From Anthracocystis setariae (taxonomy: Eukaryota; Basidiomycota; Ustilaginomycetes; Ustilaginales; Ustilaginaceae): a stretch of 64,000 bases of DNA. The notes below the pieces were generated by a model. It was not told where the DNA came from, searched no databases, and saw only the letters and a list, made by a program, of their open reading frames with translations. The position numbers were made by a program, and so were the translations under genes. Of the stretch, positions 41,816 through 52,687 are shown piece by piece; position 1 is the stretch's first letter; every line of letters starts with the position of its first letter. The stretch is from NCBI GenBank assembly GCA_928724745.1, contig CAKMXJ010000032.1, positions 1,674,001 through 1,738,000 of the forward strand, read 5' to 3'.

Positions 41816-42847
41816 ATGTCGGCGTCGCGCACCTTGCTGATGCCTGCTTCGCGGCTCTTTGCTGCTGCTTCAAGCTCTCGATCGGTTTCGGTCACGCGTG
41901 CACTCTCCACGTCCTCGGTGCAAAATGCTATCACCAAATTCACCATGCCTGCCATGTCTCCCACCATGACATCGGGCGGAATTGCTGCATGGAAGGTCAA
42001 GGAGGGTCAGGCTTTCTCGGCGGGAGACGTACTGCTCGAGATCGAGACCGATAAGGCTACCATGGACGTAGAGGCACAGGATGATGGTGTACTTGCCAAG
42101 ATCGTTGTTCAGGATGGAGCCAAGGACGTAGATGTCGGTAAGACCATCGCCATGCTTGCCGAAGAGGGAGATGATATCTCGAACGTCGAAATTCCTAAGG
42201 ATGACGCTGCTCCTGCCGCTTCCGAACCTTCCAGCAGCAACAAAGAGGCTTCGGAAAAGTCGGTACCAGCTCCCAACACGCAAGCCGCTGCTTCCACGAC
42301 TGGAGCAGCACCCAGCACTCCAGGCGCATCCAGCTCGAATGCGCACCACAAGTTCAAGGGGCCTCTGTTCCCGAGTGTTCAGAGGTTGATCGCAGAGAAC
42401 CGCATTCAGGATGCAGAGAGCAAAATCAAGGGTACCGGTGTGAGAGGTATGATCACCAAGGGTGACGTGCTTGCTTTCCTCGGTAAGGCCAAAAGTCCTA
42501 CAGGCTCGTTCAAGGAGCCGAAGGGCGGAATTGCCGTTCTCGGGCCCAGCCAGGCCAATCCCAAGAGCAGAGCTGCTGCTCCCACCAAGCCTCAGGAACC
42601 TCTTACGGGAGATGCGCTTCGATCGCTCATCATCGGCGGTCTTGCCGCTTCCTCCCGCTCGGCACGATCGGCGACCGTTCAGAAGCCAGCGCCAGTGCTT
42701 CCGACTCAGACTTTCGCCCAACAGGCTGTGGATGGCGCGCTGGAGGGATATGCTTTTGCTTCCACACCAGCACCTGCGCCGGTACGATCCGGTTCCACTC
42801 GTAAAGAGGGTATCCGCAGCGATGACCCTCTTTGGGACCTCATCTAA
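41816..42847 (+). CDS. PDX1: Pyruvate dehydrogenase complex E3-binding protein (PDX1)
   Basis: Predicted 343-residue mitochondrial component that docks dihydrolipoamide dehydrogenase (E3) onto the pyruvate dehydrogenase core. Residues 1-35 form an Arg/Ser/Ala-rich presequence. A lipoyl domain follows (about 40-118; KFTMPAMSPTMTSGGIAAW, lipoylation site ETDKATM with Lys80). After an Ala/Ser/Pro linker comes a peripheral-subunit-binding domain (about 180-222; PSVQRLIAENRI, IKGTGVRGMITKGDVLAFL). No catalytic acetyltransferase domain is present, which separates it from E2 (LAT1) and fits the fungal Pdx1 architecture. Single exon with ATG. The short conserved tail (SDDPLWDLI) resembles the ends of other fungal Pdx1 proteins. 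Confidence 0.9.
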   Translation: MSASRTLLMPASRLFAAASSSRSVSVTRALSTSSVQNAITKFTMPAMSPTMTSGGIAAWKVKEGQAFSAGDVLLEIETDKATMDVEAQDDGVLAKIVVQDGAKDVDVGKTIAMLAEEGDDISNVEIPKDDAAPAASEPSSSNKEASEKSVPAPNTQAAASTTGAAPSTPGASSSNAHHKFKGPLFPSVQRLIAENRIQDAESKIKGTGVRGMITKGDVLAFLGKAKSPTGSFKEPKGGIAVLGPSQANPKSRAAAPTKPQEPLTGDALRSLIIGGLAASSRSARSATVQKPAPVLPTQTFAQQAVDGALEGYAFASTPAPAPVRSGSTRKEGIRSDDPLWDLI

Positions 42848-43790
42848 TCGCTGGGTCAGCCGGCAGCAAAGCTCACACGACATTACGTGCCAAGCTTTTT
42901 GTAGATATCATATCATTTACAATGATAAGGCTTTGGGGCTCAGAAATTTTCACCACCCATCTGTATGCAGTTCAATCAACACTCAAGCCCAATAGCTGAA
43001 GAACCTCGCAAGCCTGAAGAGCCTTGCATTTTGAAACAAGTGCAACACTGAATGTTGATCGTGTAGTAAGTGCTCACGGTGTGTGAAGTATGGGAAGGGC
43101 AGCGTGCGAAGAGAGACGCGAACCGATTTTCTCGCGCGAATGCTTTACTGCAGTGAGTTGACCGAAGAAGCGGAAAAGTGATGCGTTTATCAATGTGCAG
43201 CAGCTCGCACCGTAACCACAAAGGTACCCATTTTTGAGCTCGTATCTTTGCTTTCTTTGCGACTCTTGCTATCGCCGCTTCACTTCCTGGACACAAACTC
43301 TCTGCGGCAAACCGTGGTTCGACATGCTTGCCTCACTCTCGCTCCTTTGCACAGAGTTCTCCCGCCTCTGCTTCCCATCTCGAGCCAGGCCAGCACTGTA
43401 ATTGGCACCTGTCGTCTGCCTTCTTCGGGATTCTGCGTCCACTGCTTCAAGTCCTGCACTTGCCTCTGCACCTCGTGATATTGCTCTTCCGTTTCTAAAC
43501 GCAGTTCAGCAGGCACAGTGTTTCCTGCGCCGGTCAATTTGGGAACAGTACAACTTAATTCTTGTACATTTGGTGTATTCGGAGCCGGCACAGAGAGGAG
43601 TTCTCTTCCCGCCTATCCCATCAGCTCCCTCTCGGCACTTCTCTGCAAGCCAGTTTGGGCTCGAAGATTCTGCACAACCATTGCGCAACAACTTTTTGAC
43701 GGAACACTCCCGTTCGCTGACTCTTCGCCACTCAGCTTCCTTCGAATGTCAGCAGCGTGACATCCAGCTGCGTCCCTTCCCCTCACCATC
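42848..43790. other. Intergenic region upstream of the ZAP1-like gene
   Basis: About 940 bp, C/T-rich toward the right end, probably promoter and leader of the zinc-finger gene. Frames in this stretch carry no recognisable domain. I could not identify a zinc-responsive element by eye. Confidence 0.45.
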
Positions 43791-46199
43791 ATGGCGGAGT
43801 TGACAGAAGGTGTCTTGTCGACCAGCCCTAAAATTGCGATTGCTTTGGGGCCTCCAGCGCCAAAGCAGCCTTCATCTCGACCACTAGCAGCTCCCTACCT
43901 TCGATCGATGCCTTCAACACACCCTCTCCTACCAACGGCACCATGCGTTGACGTCGTCTGCTGTGACGCCGAATGCACAGCTTCGGTACCGGCATCGCCT
44001 TGCTCCGACATCCATCATATCTCCAGCGCTTGTACCGAACCATCTTGTGGTGCCGCTTCGTCCTCGACAGCCGCCATCGTCTGTTCCACTGCCGTCGCGT
44101 GCTGTGACGACACCGATTGCGTCGATGCTCCAGACTCGCCTTGCTCCCATACAACATGCTCAGCGACCGCAGACTGCTCGTCTATGACCCTCGCCGTGCC
44201 AACGATCGCCACCTGTTGCGAAGATGAGGCCTGCGAGTCTGAGCTCTCACCAAGGATCAAGGCCAAAGTGGTCAAGTCGCACATTCAAGAAACCACCTCG
44301 GAAGAGGACCGACACCATCCTAGGCCATCCAACGAGTGCCATGAATGTCGAGGATCGATCACGACCACTGCAACAGCTGAAGGTGGCAAGCTGTACAGCA
44401 GCTTTCAAGAGCTATTGGATTGTTGCTGCTGCTCGATGCCTCCAACGCTTGAGCAATGCTGTGTCGGACAGACACCATATCCATGCCAAGCTCGGCACGC
44501 TTCAGCCGAACATCCCAGTCACGCTCCTCATGGACATCACCATCATCTAAGCAGTCACGATTCTACATCAGCCCCATTCTCCGATACACCATCTTCAAGC
44601 GTCATCACCAATGCTACGCAGCAAACTTCCCCAGGTCATCGTCCTTCGGGATCGCAAGCATCGACTGTGTCCACTGCAGCTACTCCTCAGCCTGTTTCTG
44701 CTTCACCGATGCAATGGCCGACACCTTTCATGGCCGTATCATCGCCTCAAGTTAAGGGCAGATTCGCCAATACCAACTTCGCAGAGCAGTCTGCCATTTC
44801 GCTCGAAGACATCTTTACGGAATTGCAAAGTTGGAATGACTGCACGTTCGAGCAGCCGCATCTGCACAACAGCCACGGAGGATGTCTCCCGCCTACAATG
44901 ACGCTTTGTGATTCCGACATGTGTCCCACACCTGCTCCGCATTCTCATTCGATGCCAAACGTATACCAGCAGGCTGGTTCCATCGCGATGTCGGCAACCC
45001 CAAGCACGCAGCCGCAAGATACCCGACCACAGCAATGTCAGTGGGCCGGATGCAACGAGCGTTTCTGGACTGTCGAGGAATTGGTTGCTCACGTGAATCA
45101 CTCTCACCTTGCACGCAAGCATGGTGATACCGTTCAGGGTACACTTGGATCGTCCGTGACGCAGCCTACCCAGCCGGAGACCAAGCCAGTCTCGCAACTC
45201 GCGCAACGAGACTCTGCTGCCACTCTCGAATGTCTTTGGAATGATTGCCACCAAGTAACCATGCCTGACAACCTCGAGTATGGCACTTTCACGCCGACCA
45301 CCGAAATGGACGCATGGAACACGGGCAGCGCCAATGCCAACGACAAACTCTCGCTTGCCATCCTCCAACACCTTCTGCACGACCATCTCGGACAGCACGC
45401 GACCCAGCCAATCTCACTGAAACGAGAGTACCTGCCGTCATCCACTCCAGTAACGCACCAGCACAACGCTGCCAACGACACGCCTGCGCTCTCTTCCTCA
45501 GAACCACCCTCTTCTGACGGCGCGGAGGCGAGCAGGAAGCGAAAGCACAGGGAAAGTAGCAGCGCGCTCTGCAGCAGCAGAAGCAGCGAAGGCTCGGACG
45601 ATTTGGTTTGCCGATGGGAAGGATGCTCGGCCTCCTTCACCTCGCATACGGCTCTGACTGATCACATCGAGACTGCACACGTTGGGAGCGGAAAGGCGTC
45701 GTACGAATGTCGCTGGCTTGGCTGTCCACGCCATGCATCGGGTCAGAAATTCTCTCAGAAACAAAAGGTGCTTCGACACATCCAGACGCACACGGGTGAT
45801 CGACCGTTCAAATGCACAATGTGTGGCAAGCGGTTTTCGGAGCAGAACACGTTGGCGCAGCACATGCGGACGCATACGCAGGAACGGCCGTACCTTTGTG
45901 ACTACCCGGGCTGCGGGAAGGCTTTTAGCGTGGCGGGGAGTTTGACAATCCATAAGCGGACGCATACGGGGAGCAAGCCGTTTGTGTGCAGCTTTCCAGG
46001 GTGCGGCAAGGCTTTCGCCGAGAGCAGCAATTTGACGAAACATATGAGGACGCATACGGGAGTTAAGCCGTTTGTTTGCGAAGAGTGCGGTAAAGGTTTC
46101 TCAAGGCCAGATCAGGCGAGCAGGCATAGGAAGACTCACGAGCGGAAGCGCGTGAAGAATGGTGGGTTCGGTGTGCAGGGCGAGCAGGTTGTCACGTAG
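43791..46199 (+). CDS. ZAP1: ZAP1-type zinc-responsive C2H2 transcription factor
   Basis: Predicted 802-residue regulator resembling Zap1, which turns on zinc-uptake genes when zinc is low. C2H2 fingers: one at about residues 415-440 (CQWAGCNERFWTVEELVAHVNHSH), a partial one near 480 (CLWNDC), and a C-terminal array at about 604-786 comprising CRWEGCSASFTSHTALTDHIETAH, CRWLGC...HIQTH, CTMCGKRFSEQNTLAQHMRTH, CDYPGCGKAFSVAGSLTIHKRTH, CSFPGCGKAFAESSNLTKHMRTH and CEECGKGFSRPDQASRHRKTH. That matches Zap1's paired regulatory and DNA-binding fingers. The N-terminal ~250 residues are unusually rich in Cys and His, with repeated CC[DE]-type motifs, likely a metal-sensing or activation region. Single exon. 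Confidence 0.85.
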   Translation: MAELTEGVLSTSPKIAIALGPPAPKQPSSRPLAAPYLRSMPSTHPLLPTAPCVDVVCCDAECTASVPASPCSDIHHISSACTEPSCGAASSSTAAIVCSTAVACCDDTDCVDAPDSPCSHTTCSATADCSSMTLAVPTIATCCEDEACESELSPRIKAKVVKSHIQETTSEEDRHHPRPSNECHECRGSITTTATAEGGKLYSSFQELLDCCCCSMPPTLEQCCVGQTPYPCQARHASAEHPSHAPHGHHHHLSSHDSTSAPFSDTPSSSVITNATQQTSPGHRPSGSQASTVSTAATPQPVSASPMQWPTPFMAVSSPQVKGRFANTNFAEQSAISLEDIFTELQSWNDCTFEQPHLHNSHGGCLPPTMTLCDSDMCPTPAPHSHSMPNVYQQAGSIAMSATPSTQPQDTRPQQCQWAGCNERFWTVEELVAHVNHSHLARKHGDTVQGTLGSSVTQPTQPETKPVSQLAQRDSAATLECLWNDCHQVTMPDNLEYGTFTPTTEMDAWNTGSANANDKLSLAILQHLLHDHLGQHATQPISLKREYLPSSTPVTHQHNAANDTPALSSSEPPSSDGAEASRKRKHRESSSALCSSRSSEGSDDLVCRWEGCSASFTSHTALTDHIETAHVGSGKASYECRWLGCPRHASGQKFSQKQKVLRHIQTHTGDRPFKCTMCGKRFSEQNTLAQHMRTHTQERPYLCDYPGCGKAFSVAGSLTIHKRTHTGSKPFVCSFPGCGKAFAESSNLTKHMRTHTGVKPFVCEECGKGFSRPDQASRHRKTHERKRVKNGGFGVQGEQVVT

Positions 46200-46547
46200 C
46201 GTCGAAGCGATGTTTGCAGATTCAATGCGATGACGAAGGATCATTGATCAACAAGATGCCCTGTGTGAGTGTGTGCTGTCAAAGTTGCGATCGTGTGATA
46301 TTGGCTTGGGAGCCATGACGAAGGAAGACGCGGTGTGAGGGGGGGGGGAGCAAGTGTCGAGGAACGCAAACGGAAAGCTCAGGGTCCAACCCGGCACGTG
46401 ATGCTTTGGCTGACAAAAGGGCATTCCTGCCTCCACATTGCTGTCGCACAATATCGACTTTTCTTAGACCCTCTTTCTTCTTGACCTTCTCATCGTCACT
46501 TCTTTACACTGTCTCGATCTTGGCCGCTTGAGAGCCTCGATAACATC
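46200..46547. other. Short intergenic region before NDUFAF3-like gene
   Basis: About 350 bp between two plus-strand genes, with a G10-like run (about 46340-46348). C/T-rich near the right end, probably the promoter of the downstream gene. Nothing else seen. Confidence 0.45.
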
Positions 46548-47353
46548 ATGATGGCGATGCGCAGCGTCAGTCGATTCCGTCCCTCGCCTACTCGCCAAAG
46601 CAGACCGTTTCTCCAACGAGCCTCTCTCTCCACCACCCCTTTGCGGCGACTACCATCCGACGACCCCGGCGGCAAACCCAATACGGGCCAGCATCGAACC
46701 ATCTACGACGATTTCTATAACATCACTGCTCCCACCAGCCCGAACCCCAGCCTCGCTGTCTCCGTCGAGTCCACGTCGCCCACCTCGCTCACGCTCGCGG
46801 ACGGACTAGTGCTGCACGAACCCATCGTAATCGTGAACAACAACGTGTTCCTATGGGACCACCCGCCGCTGAACCAGGACTACGCAGTGCCGTCCGGGAT
46901 CGGCTGGGAGGCATGGCTGGATCAGAAGGTGGAGAAGGGAAAGAAGCTGCACGTCACGGATAAGGTGAAGGACGTGTTCAGGCTGTTCGAGCTCGTCGAT
47001 GAGAGACCGGAGATCATTCTGTTCGGGACGGGCAAGAAGGTGCTCCCGCCACCAGAACCCATCCGAAGCTGGATCAATCAGTTGGGTATTCAACTCGACG
47101 TGCAGAGCACCGTAAGTCCCCCCCCCCCCCCCCAAGCCCCTCGAAAAGAAAGAGAAAGCAACAGAAGGGATACTGACACACACAAACTTTCAATATTCCT
47201 CCTACTCCTGCACAGCACGATGCAGCATCCACATTCAACATGCTCTCCGAAGAAGGCCGCAAAGTCGCAGCCATCCTCATCCCCAACGAACCAACCCCGA
47301 AAAAACGCTACACCCCGCGTCAACTTCACCAACTCCTCTCGGGTCAGAAATGA
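46548..47353 (+). CDS. NDUFAF3-like complex I assembly factor (MTH938/DUF498 domain)
   Basis: Predicted 233 residues from two exons: 46548-47111 and 47216-47353, separated by a 104-nt intron (GTAAGT...CTGCACAG). The splice joins ...LDVQST to HDAASTFNMLSEEGRKVAAILIP, which restores the conserved C-terminal block of the MTH938-like fold. The N-terminus (MMAMRSVSRFRPSPTRQSRPF) is an Arg-rich mitochondrial presequence. The core contains LTLADGLVLHEPIVIVNNNVFLWD and RPEIILFGTGKKVLPP, matching NDUFAF3, which helps assemble the Q-module of respiratory complex I. The intron starts with a 16-C run right after the donor. An ATG lies two codons downstream as an alternative start. It converges on the carrier gene, 169 bp apart. 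Confidence 0.85.
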
Positions 47354-47522
47354 CATCCCCCCTTCCCGTGTTCGCATTTATCACAGTGTATCCCACGTCA
47401 TCAGAACAAAGAAAAATGGGAGTCGAGCTTGGGGTTGATCGATTGATTCATTGAGTGCCATCGCGTGCGGTCGTCTGCAGGGGGGGGGAAGGGGCCCGGA
47501 ATTGATGAGGCGAGGACTGCGT

Positions 47523-48818
47523 CTACACCTCCCGTTTTGCATCTGGCGTCGCAGCGCCATAATCTACCCCCTTGCCAGTCCTCTCTGTAATCCTTGCCGA
47601 GATGCTCTCTATCAACGTCCATGTCAATCCATGCGAAATAAAACTCCTGAGCGCCGACACCCCCAACCCTCTGTACAGTCTGAGGAACCTCGACAGCACT
47701 GTATCTCTCTGCAGAATCCTGCCGCCACCCTCGTGCGCTATTGGCGGACGTTGCTTGATCATATGCAGGAACACCTGGTATCCGGTAAACTGCCGAGGAT
47801 TTCCGGCGAGCGCATCACGCTGCACTTTGGTCTTGATCAAGTCGACCGGGTAGACGATCAACCAAGACAGAATCCCCGCGGAAGAGCCCGAGAGGAAAGA
47901 CACCACGGGCGAAGGGATGCCGAATAAGCTTGGACCCGATCGTGAGTCGCTGGTCGAGTAGCGAGAGACGAGCTTGCGGATCGAGTCGTAGAATCCAAAA
48001 TACAGTGCTGTGCCAAATGTGTCTCTAGCCATGTGCAGCGGGAAGCCCATGTAGAAGCCCTTGATACCGCCAAAGTTTCGGTAGATATTGGCAGCAGCTT
48101 GGAAGCCCGATTGCGGCACAAACGCTCTGCCTCCCATTCCGTTCGGATCCGCCTTGCGGACGAGACCCTTCTGGACTGCAATGAGGTATTCGAGCTGGCG
48201 TTGCACCTTGACCAACTCGAAGGGAGCGGAGCCGCACGAGATGATAACTCCACTCGTCGCACCACCCGCCGCACCGGAGAGAGCTGTGTGGAGCAACCGC
48301 GACGAGTCGTTCAAGATGCCCCTTTCGTGTAATGCTGATTTGGTGTTATAGTAGATGGAGAAGGACGAGGTGCGAACGAAGGAGATCGTGATAAGTGGGA
48401 TGGTTACGCCTCGGAAGAAGCCACGGAAACCTTCTTCTCGAACAACCGCTTTGGCGCACGCCCAGATGGATGGATAGTCGCGCACTTGCAGCCGTGACTT
48501 GACCGAGTCAAACGGGAACGACGCAGCGGTGGAGACGAGCGAGGCGGTGCCAGCAGTGACGACGGTACGATGCTTGAGCAGAAAGTCGTCCGTCTCCTGC
48601 TTTGTCCAGCGGAATGAACGGGCGTAGTCGGTGGTCCGGGTGTATATCGAGTTCGATTCTGTGTGCGAATGGATAGGATACTCTCTTGGCGACCGGGACG
48701 AAGACAGCGGCGGCGTCGTGATGGTGGCCCGAGGCCTTGATGGCCCAGCTTCCGGCTGCTCATGGAACAACGAAGGCTGCGATGGGCAACCATAGTGGCT
48801 GCAGCTTGGAGCCGCCAT
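47523..48818 (-). CDS. Mitochondrial carrier family transporter
   Basis: Predicted 431-residue six-helix carrier of the SLC25 family, in the mitochondrial inner membrane. The three repeat signatures PX[DE]XX[KR] are clear: FPFDSVKSRLQ (about residue 101), APFELVKVQRQ (about 195) and YPVDLIKTKVQ (about 322), each opening a carrier repeat with matching GxxxxxxG-type ends (EEGFRGFFRGVTIPL, GGIKGFYMGFPLHMARDTFGTALYFGFYD, LYRGLGVSALRSFI). An ~85-residue hydrophilic N-terminal extension precedes the first repeat. The RDTFGTALYFG segment recalls carnitine/acylcarnitine and ornithine-type carriers, but the substrate cannot be fixed by eye. ATG start, single exon. Confidence 0.87.
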   Translation of the reverse strand: MAAPSCSHYGCPSQPSLFHEQPEAGPSRPRATITTPPLSSSRSPREYPIHSHTESNSIYTRTTDYARSFRWTKQETDDFLLKHRTVVTAGTASLVSTAASFPFDSVKSRLQVRDYPSIWACAKAVVREEGFRGFFRGVTIPLITISFVRTSSFSIYYNTKSALHERGILNDSSRLLHTALSGAAGGATSGVIISCGSAPFELVKVQRQLEYLIAVQKGLVRKADPNGMGGRAFVPQSGFQAAANIYRNFGGIKGFYMGFPLHMARDTFGTALYFGFYDSIRKLVSRYSTSDSRSGPSLFGIPSPVVSFLSGSSAGILSWLIVYPVDLIKTKVQRDALAGNPRQFTGYQVFLHMIKQRPPIAHEGGGRILQRDTVLSRFLRLYRGLGVSALRSFISHGLTWTLIESISARITERTGKGVDYGAATPDAKREV

Positions 48819-49849
48819 GGAAGCCGTTGGTACGCGCTATGTTTTGGAGCCTCGTCGCGATGATGAAACTATCGGGATTGGTCGACGGGAAAGTGGGTGT
48901 CCTGACAGCGATCGCGACTGTTTTGGCGAGTGCGGGGTGGCGCAGCTTGTTTTGCAACGAGCCTTGCGATCTCGTCGACAGTGTAGATGGTCGGAAATGG
49001 GCAAGATGTTGCGACAAAGCGATGTGGAGTAGAAAGCAACTACTCTCGGTGTTACGAGTGTGGAGCAAAGCGGCTGGCAGCGGTTTCGACAAATCGAAGT
49101 TCGTTGTTGCTACAGCACAGTACTCTACTGTACAGTATGATGCTTGCTTGCTCACTCGCCGTGTTTGCTATGCTTTGGCTCGGCTGCAATCTTGTGAAAT
49201 GCCAAATTGGGTCAGCCAAAAAAAAAGGAAAAAGGTGTCAAAAAAAAAAATCGAGAAAAACAGCCCGTGTGCTCCGTGTTGGTCGGAAATTGCTGCCTAG
49301 TTCTTCTTCTCTGTCCGGTTCATCCGGTTCAACCTCGCAATCGCGCTTTGACCCGCCAACCAGACCGAGATTGAGCATCGCGATAATCACCCAAAATCGC
49401 ATCAGACGGTGACAACAGATCGGGCAATGCCAAGTTTCATTTCAGCCGGCGCACGAAAAATGAAACCCCCACCTCTTTGATCGCTGCACTAGGAACGGCT
49501 CAACAACCTTGATAATGGCTGCACCTTCCTAAAATGAAAAAAGTAGAGTGTGCAGTACATGGCTGTTGCAGCGCTGGGACTTTGAGACAAGAAACGCATC
49601 ATAATTGAGACATCAATACAGTACGACTGACTGCACCACTCACCCTCCCCAGCCCCAGCCCCAGCCCCAGCTCCGGCACATTGACTCTTGCACACGTGAA
49701 AAACGCACACTCACAATCCAAACAAACGTCGAAACAGGACGCATACCGTTCAAAAGGGTGACAAAGTTGCAATGTTGCGATGAGAACGATCAAGTCAAGG
49801 CGGTACATGTTGCATCGAGATGCAGCGGAGCGAATAGCCTTTTCTAGCT
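48819..49849. other. Intergenic region between carrier and DUF6534 genes
   Basis: About 1 kb between two minus-strand genes. It holds a CTCTACTGTACAGTATG motif (about 49122-49140), A-rich tracts (about 49218-49260) and a short CCCCAG run (about 49648-49668). No gene was recognised. Confidence 0.5.
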
Positions 49850-51056
49850 CTAGAGAGAGTCTTGGTCCCCGCGCGTCTTTTCCAGATGGGGAAGCGAGTC
49901 ATTGTGAGAACTCGAGTCGAAGGCTCGGAGCGCATCTCCTTCGTGTCGCTCTTCGAATGTCTCCTCGATTGTCTTGATGTGGACACCAGTTTCAAAGTTG
50001 TCCTGGCTGTTGTAGTCACTCAGGCCGTTTTCAATATCATTGTGCGATGCATGAGTGCGGATGATGGTGGGCTGCTTGTTTCCGCCAGGACGGAAGACGT
50101 TGGATCGCTTGGTGCGGGTCCCCATGGTTCGGCGAGTGTTGTCGCTGATCGACCCTTCCATAGTATACTGCTGAGCACCGGGGCCGATGTTGGCTCGTGC
50201 ATTCAATGTTGACAACAGCGAGTTGACATAAAGCTTGGCAAGCGGCAAGTTGAACACCAGGTGCAGCGTGCTGGTCGACGCCAAGAAGAGGATAAGATCG
50301 ACAGTGGCAAATATCGTGGTAAGCGCACCCGTCTGGAGAGTCATGCGAATCAGCTTTGTGATGACGTCGTCGGTAGCAGCGAAGCCAGTTCGCGACTTGT
50401 TCAGAGTGAACACCAGAGACCCAGTAATGAGGACGTCGGTCAGAGCAGCGAAACCGAGCCACAAGATGACCACCACCTGGAACTTTTGGAACTTGGCAAA
50501 GTAATGGACGATCTCGACACCGACGGTAGTGCCGATGGCGCTAAGAAGCGAGATGGTGGCACCGGCAGCGATGAGGGCGGGCATGATCTTCGAGTGCATC
50601 AACTTGTAGACACGCCATGCGAAGAAGAGCTGAGTGGAAAAGGCAATGATACCGGTCATGACAGGATCGGCGGCGAAAGCTCGGTTGCTCTTGGTGGCGT
50701 AGGAGAGGTTGCCAAAATTGGAGACGAGGTACTGGTACATGAAGACCTGGTTGAATACCGAGTTGATGGAGTCGGCCACAATAAGGAAGAGCACGAAATA
50801 CCTCATCAACGGTTTGTCGGTCTTGAAGTTGACGTAGTAGATGTACGCCTGAACAATCGAGAAACCGAAGAGCCAAACGTTGAGCATGACACCGATGTAC
50901 ATGCACCCCAACCTGTGCAACATTTGGGCATGAACATGAAGGGCAAAGGTCAATATCATTGCGCAAGGTGATGATCCACTGTGCGAAACAGCAGACTAGC
51001 CATCGATGATGGAATGAAACTTACGTGAGGTCCATCTTGGGGAATTGCATCTCCAT
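49850..51056 (-). CDS. DUF6534-type seven-helix membrane protein
   Basis: Predicted 364 residues from two exons: 51056-51025 (MEMQFPKMDL, then a split Thr codon) and 50912-49850, around a 112-nt intron (GTAAGT...TTGCACAG). The join gives DLTLGCMYIGVMLNVWLFG, the standard opening of this basidiomycete family (TLG..xIG). Roughly seven hydrophobic helices follow, including QAYIYYVNFKTD, FFAWRVYKLM and the late MTLQTGALTTIFATVDLILFL block. The C-terminal ~100 residues are hydrophilic, with KRSNVFRPGG and several Ser/Thr sites, probably a cytosolic tail. The family is expanded in basidiomycetes and its function is unknown; receptor-like and transport roles have both been guessed. Without the splice, the frame would start at an ATG inside the intron. 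Confidence 0.82.
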
Positions 51057-52472
51057 CTTGGCTATGTGCGCAGACTAGACCGAAGTCTAGCGGGTGATGC
51101 AAACGATACAAAGGGGATTCGTAAAGCGACGATCTGTTGGAAAGACCGATGACAGCTTCGTGGTAAGGTGGAAGAAGTGACCTGAAAAGTCAGGAGTGGT
51201 GGGGAGCCGAGTCAGACTGAAGCAAGAAAGGGGCTCCGAATGGGAAGAGAAGAGGAACGGGTGGAGTCGCAGGATGGGAACCTCCTGGAGCGGTCGAAAG
51301 GAACCAATATGTATATGTAGCTTGGAGAGGGCGAATTACTGCTAAGTTGAGGATGATGAGATCCAGACCCCAGAAACACAAGACAAGAGAGAAAAAAAGG
51401 GCCAAGCGGGATTCCAAGCAACGGCTCGCTGAGCGGGAAGCCGTACGACGCAACGCGAACGGCGCCGGTTGATGAAGGACGAGCCATCTTTCCCACCGTT
51501 CCCAGACAGCTGCAGACATGCAGCCTAAGTGCAGCAATTTACGAGGCGTGCAAAGCGTGGCGGCTAAGTGATTTCTTTGAATTTGGCAACGGTAAGCCAG
51601 GCAGACAGGCAGGCAGGCATTCCAACCTTACTGCACATGAGACACGATACGGGCTGTCACATCCAGCGGCGACAGAGGATGCTTCTTTTTTTCATCGCCG
51701 CCCATTGTCTAGCAGCGAGAGGCGGAAAGGCAGAGGCAAAGTCCAGAAAAATGACACACGCTCGCTAGCACTCTGGCAACTGAGCTGCAACAGCTTTCAG
51801 GGTGATGATGGATCCGTAGAGATACAGATGGCTCTTTGCTCTCGGCGAACCAGGGAAATTTCTTCTTCAAGGTTGCACTCCCGCTGAAGCGCCACCATTT
51901 GAGAAACGAATTCAGAAGAACTAGGTGTGTTACATAGTACTGTATAGAACTGGTGCTGCACTAGACACAGTATCGAACGCTGCGTCGGAATCTAGATCAG
52001 AGACATAGATGCTTGACACAGGAAAGGTCCTTTTCGACTTCTTCATAATAAAATATCACCGGTTGCTGCAGCTACAGAACCCGGGCCCGTACAGTAGAAC
52101 TTTAGATATGGACCTGCCGCGTTCTGCGGGCAATCGACCGCAGACCGGGCAAGCTGCTTTCGGAACCCTGACGCCTCTCCCTAGCTCTAATGATATGTGA
52201 ATAGCGAGGATAGCATCCTGGTGGCGGCTGCAGGGAGAACGCGTGAGAGATTCGATTTAGTCGATCCAGCTACTCATCGCTACACACGGAATCCGAGGTC
52301 GGTTGCTCAGCAGCAGCTACCGTGTTCGTGAGTTGGCCGATCTTCCTGACCTCCGTGCCTAGAGGTTGACAAGATGGACGGCACCGGATGGAGTTGATCG
52401 CATCTCGCTCGAAGTAAAGAATTAGAAGAAGAAAAGAGAAAACCAAACCTATCCCACAGGCTCGGGGAACGG

Positions 52473-52546
52473 TGAGAAAAAAAAAAAAAGAAAAAAAAAG
52501 AAAAAAAAGGAAAAAGGAAAAAAAAAAAAAAAAAAACCCCCCCCTG
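52473..52546. repeat. A-rich tract ending in a C9 run
   Basis: Interrupted poly-A with scattered G, followed directly by about nine C residues. Simple sequence; hydrophobic Phe-rich frames on the opposite strand are artefacts. Confidence 0.9.
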
Positions 52547-52687
52547 GGAGCCACGGGTTGGATGGTTCTGCACCTCCTGAAATTAATTTTTGAACGTTGC
52601 CAAATGCAACGCGCAGGTGGAGATGCAGATGGAGATGCGGGCAGTGCTTGGGCCTGGCCAGAACGATGCGACAGCCAAAACGTGTTA

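Noticed and set aside
41870..42883. 337-codon minus-strand frame opposite PDX1
   Set aside because: Shadow frame without domain; PDX1 domains on the plus strand are unambiguous.
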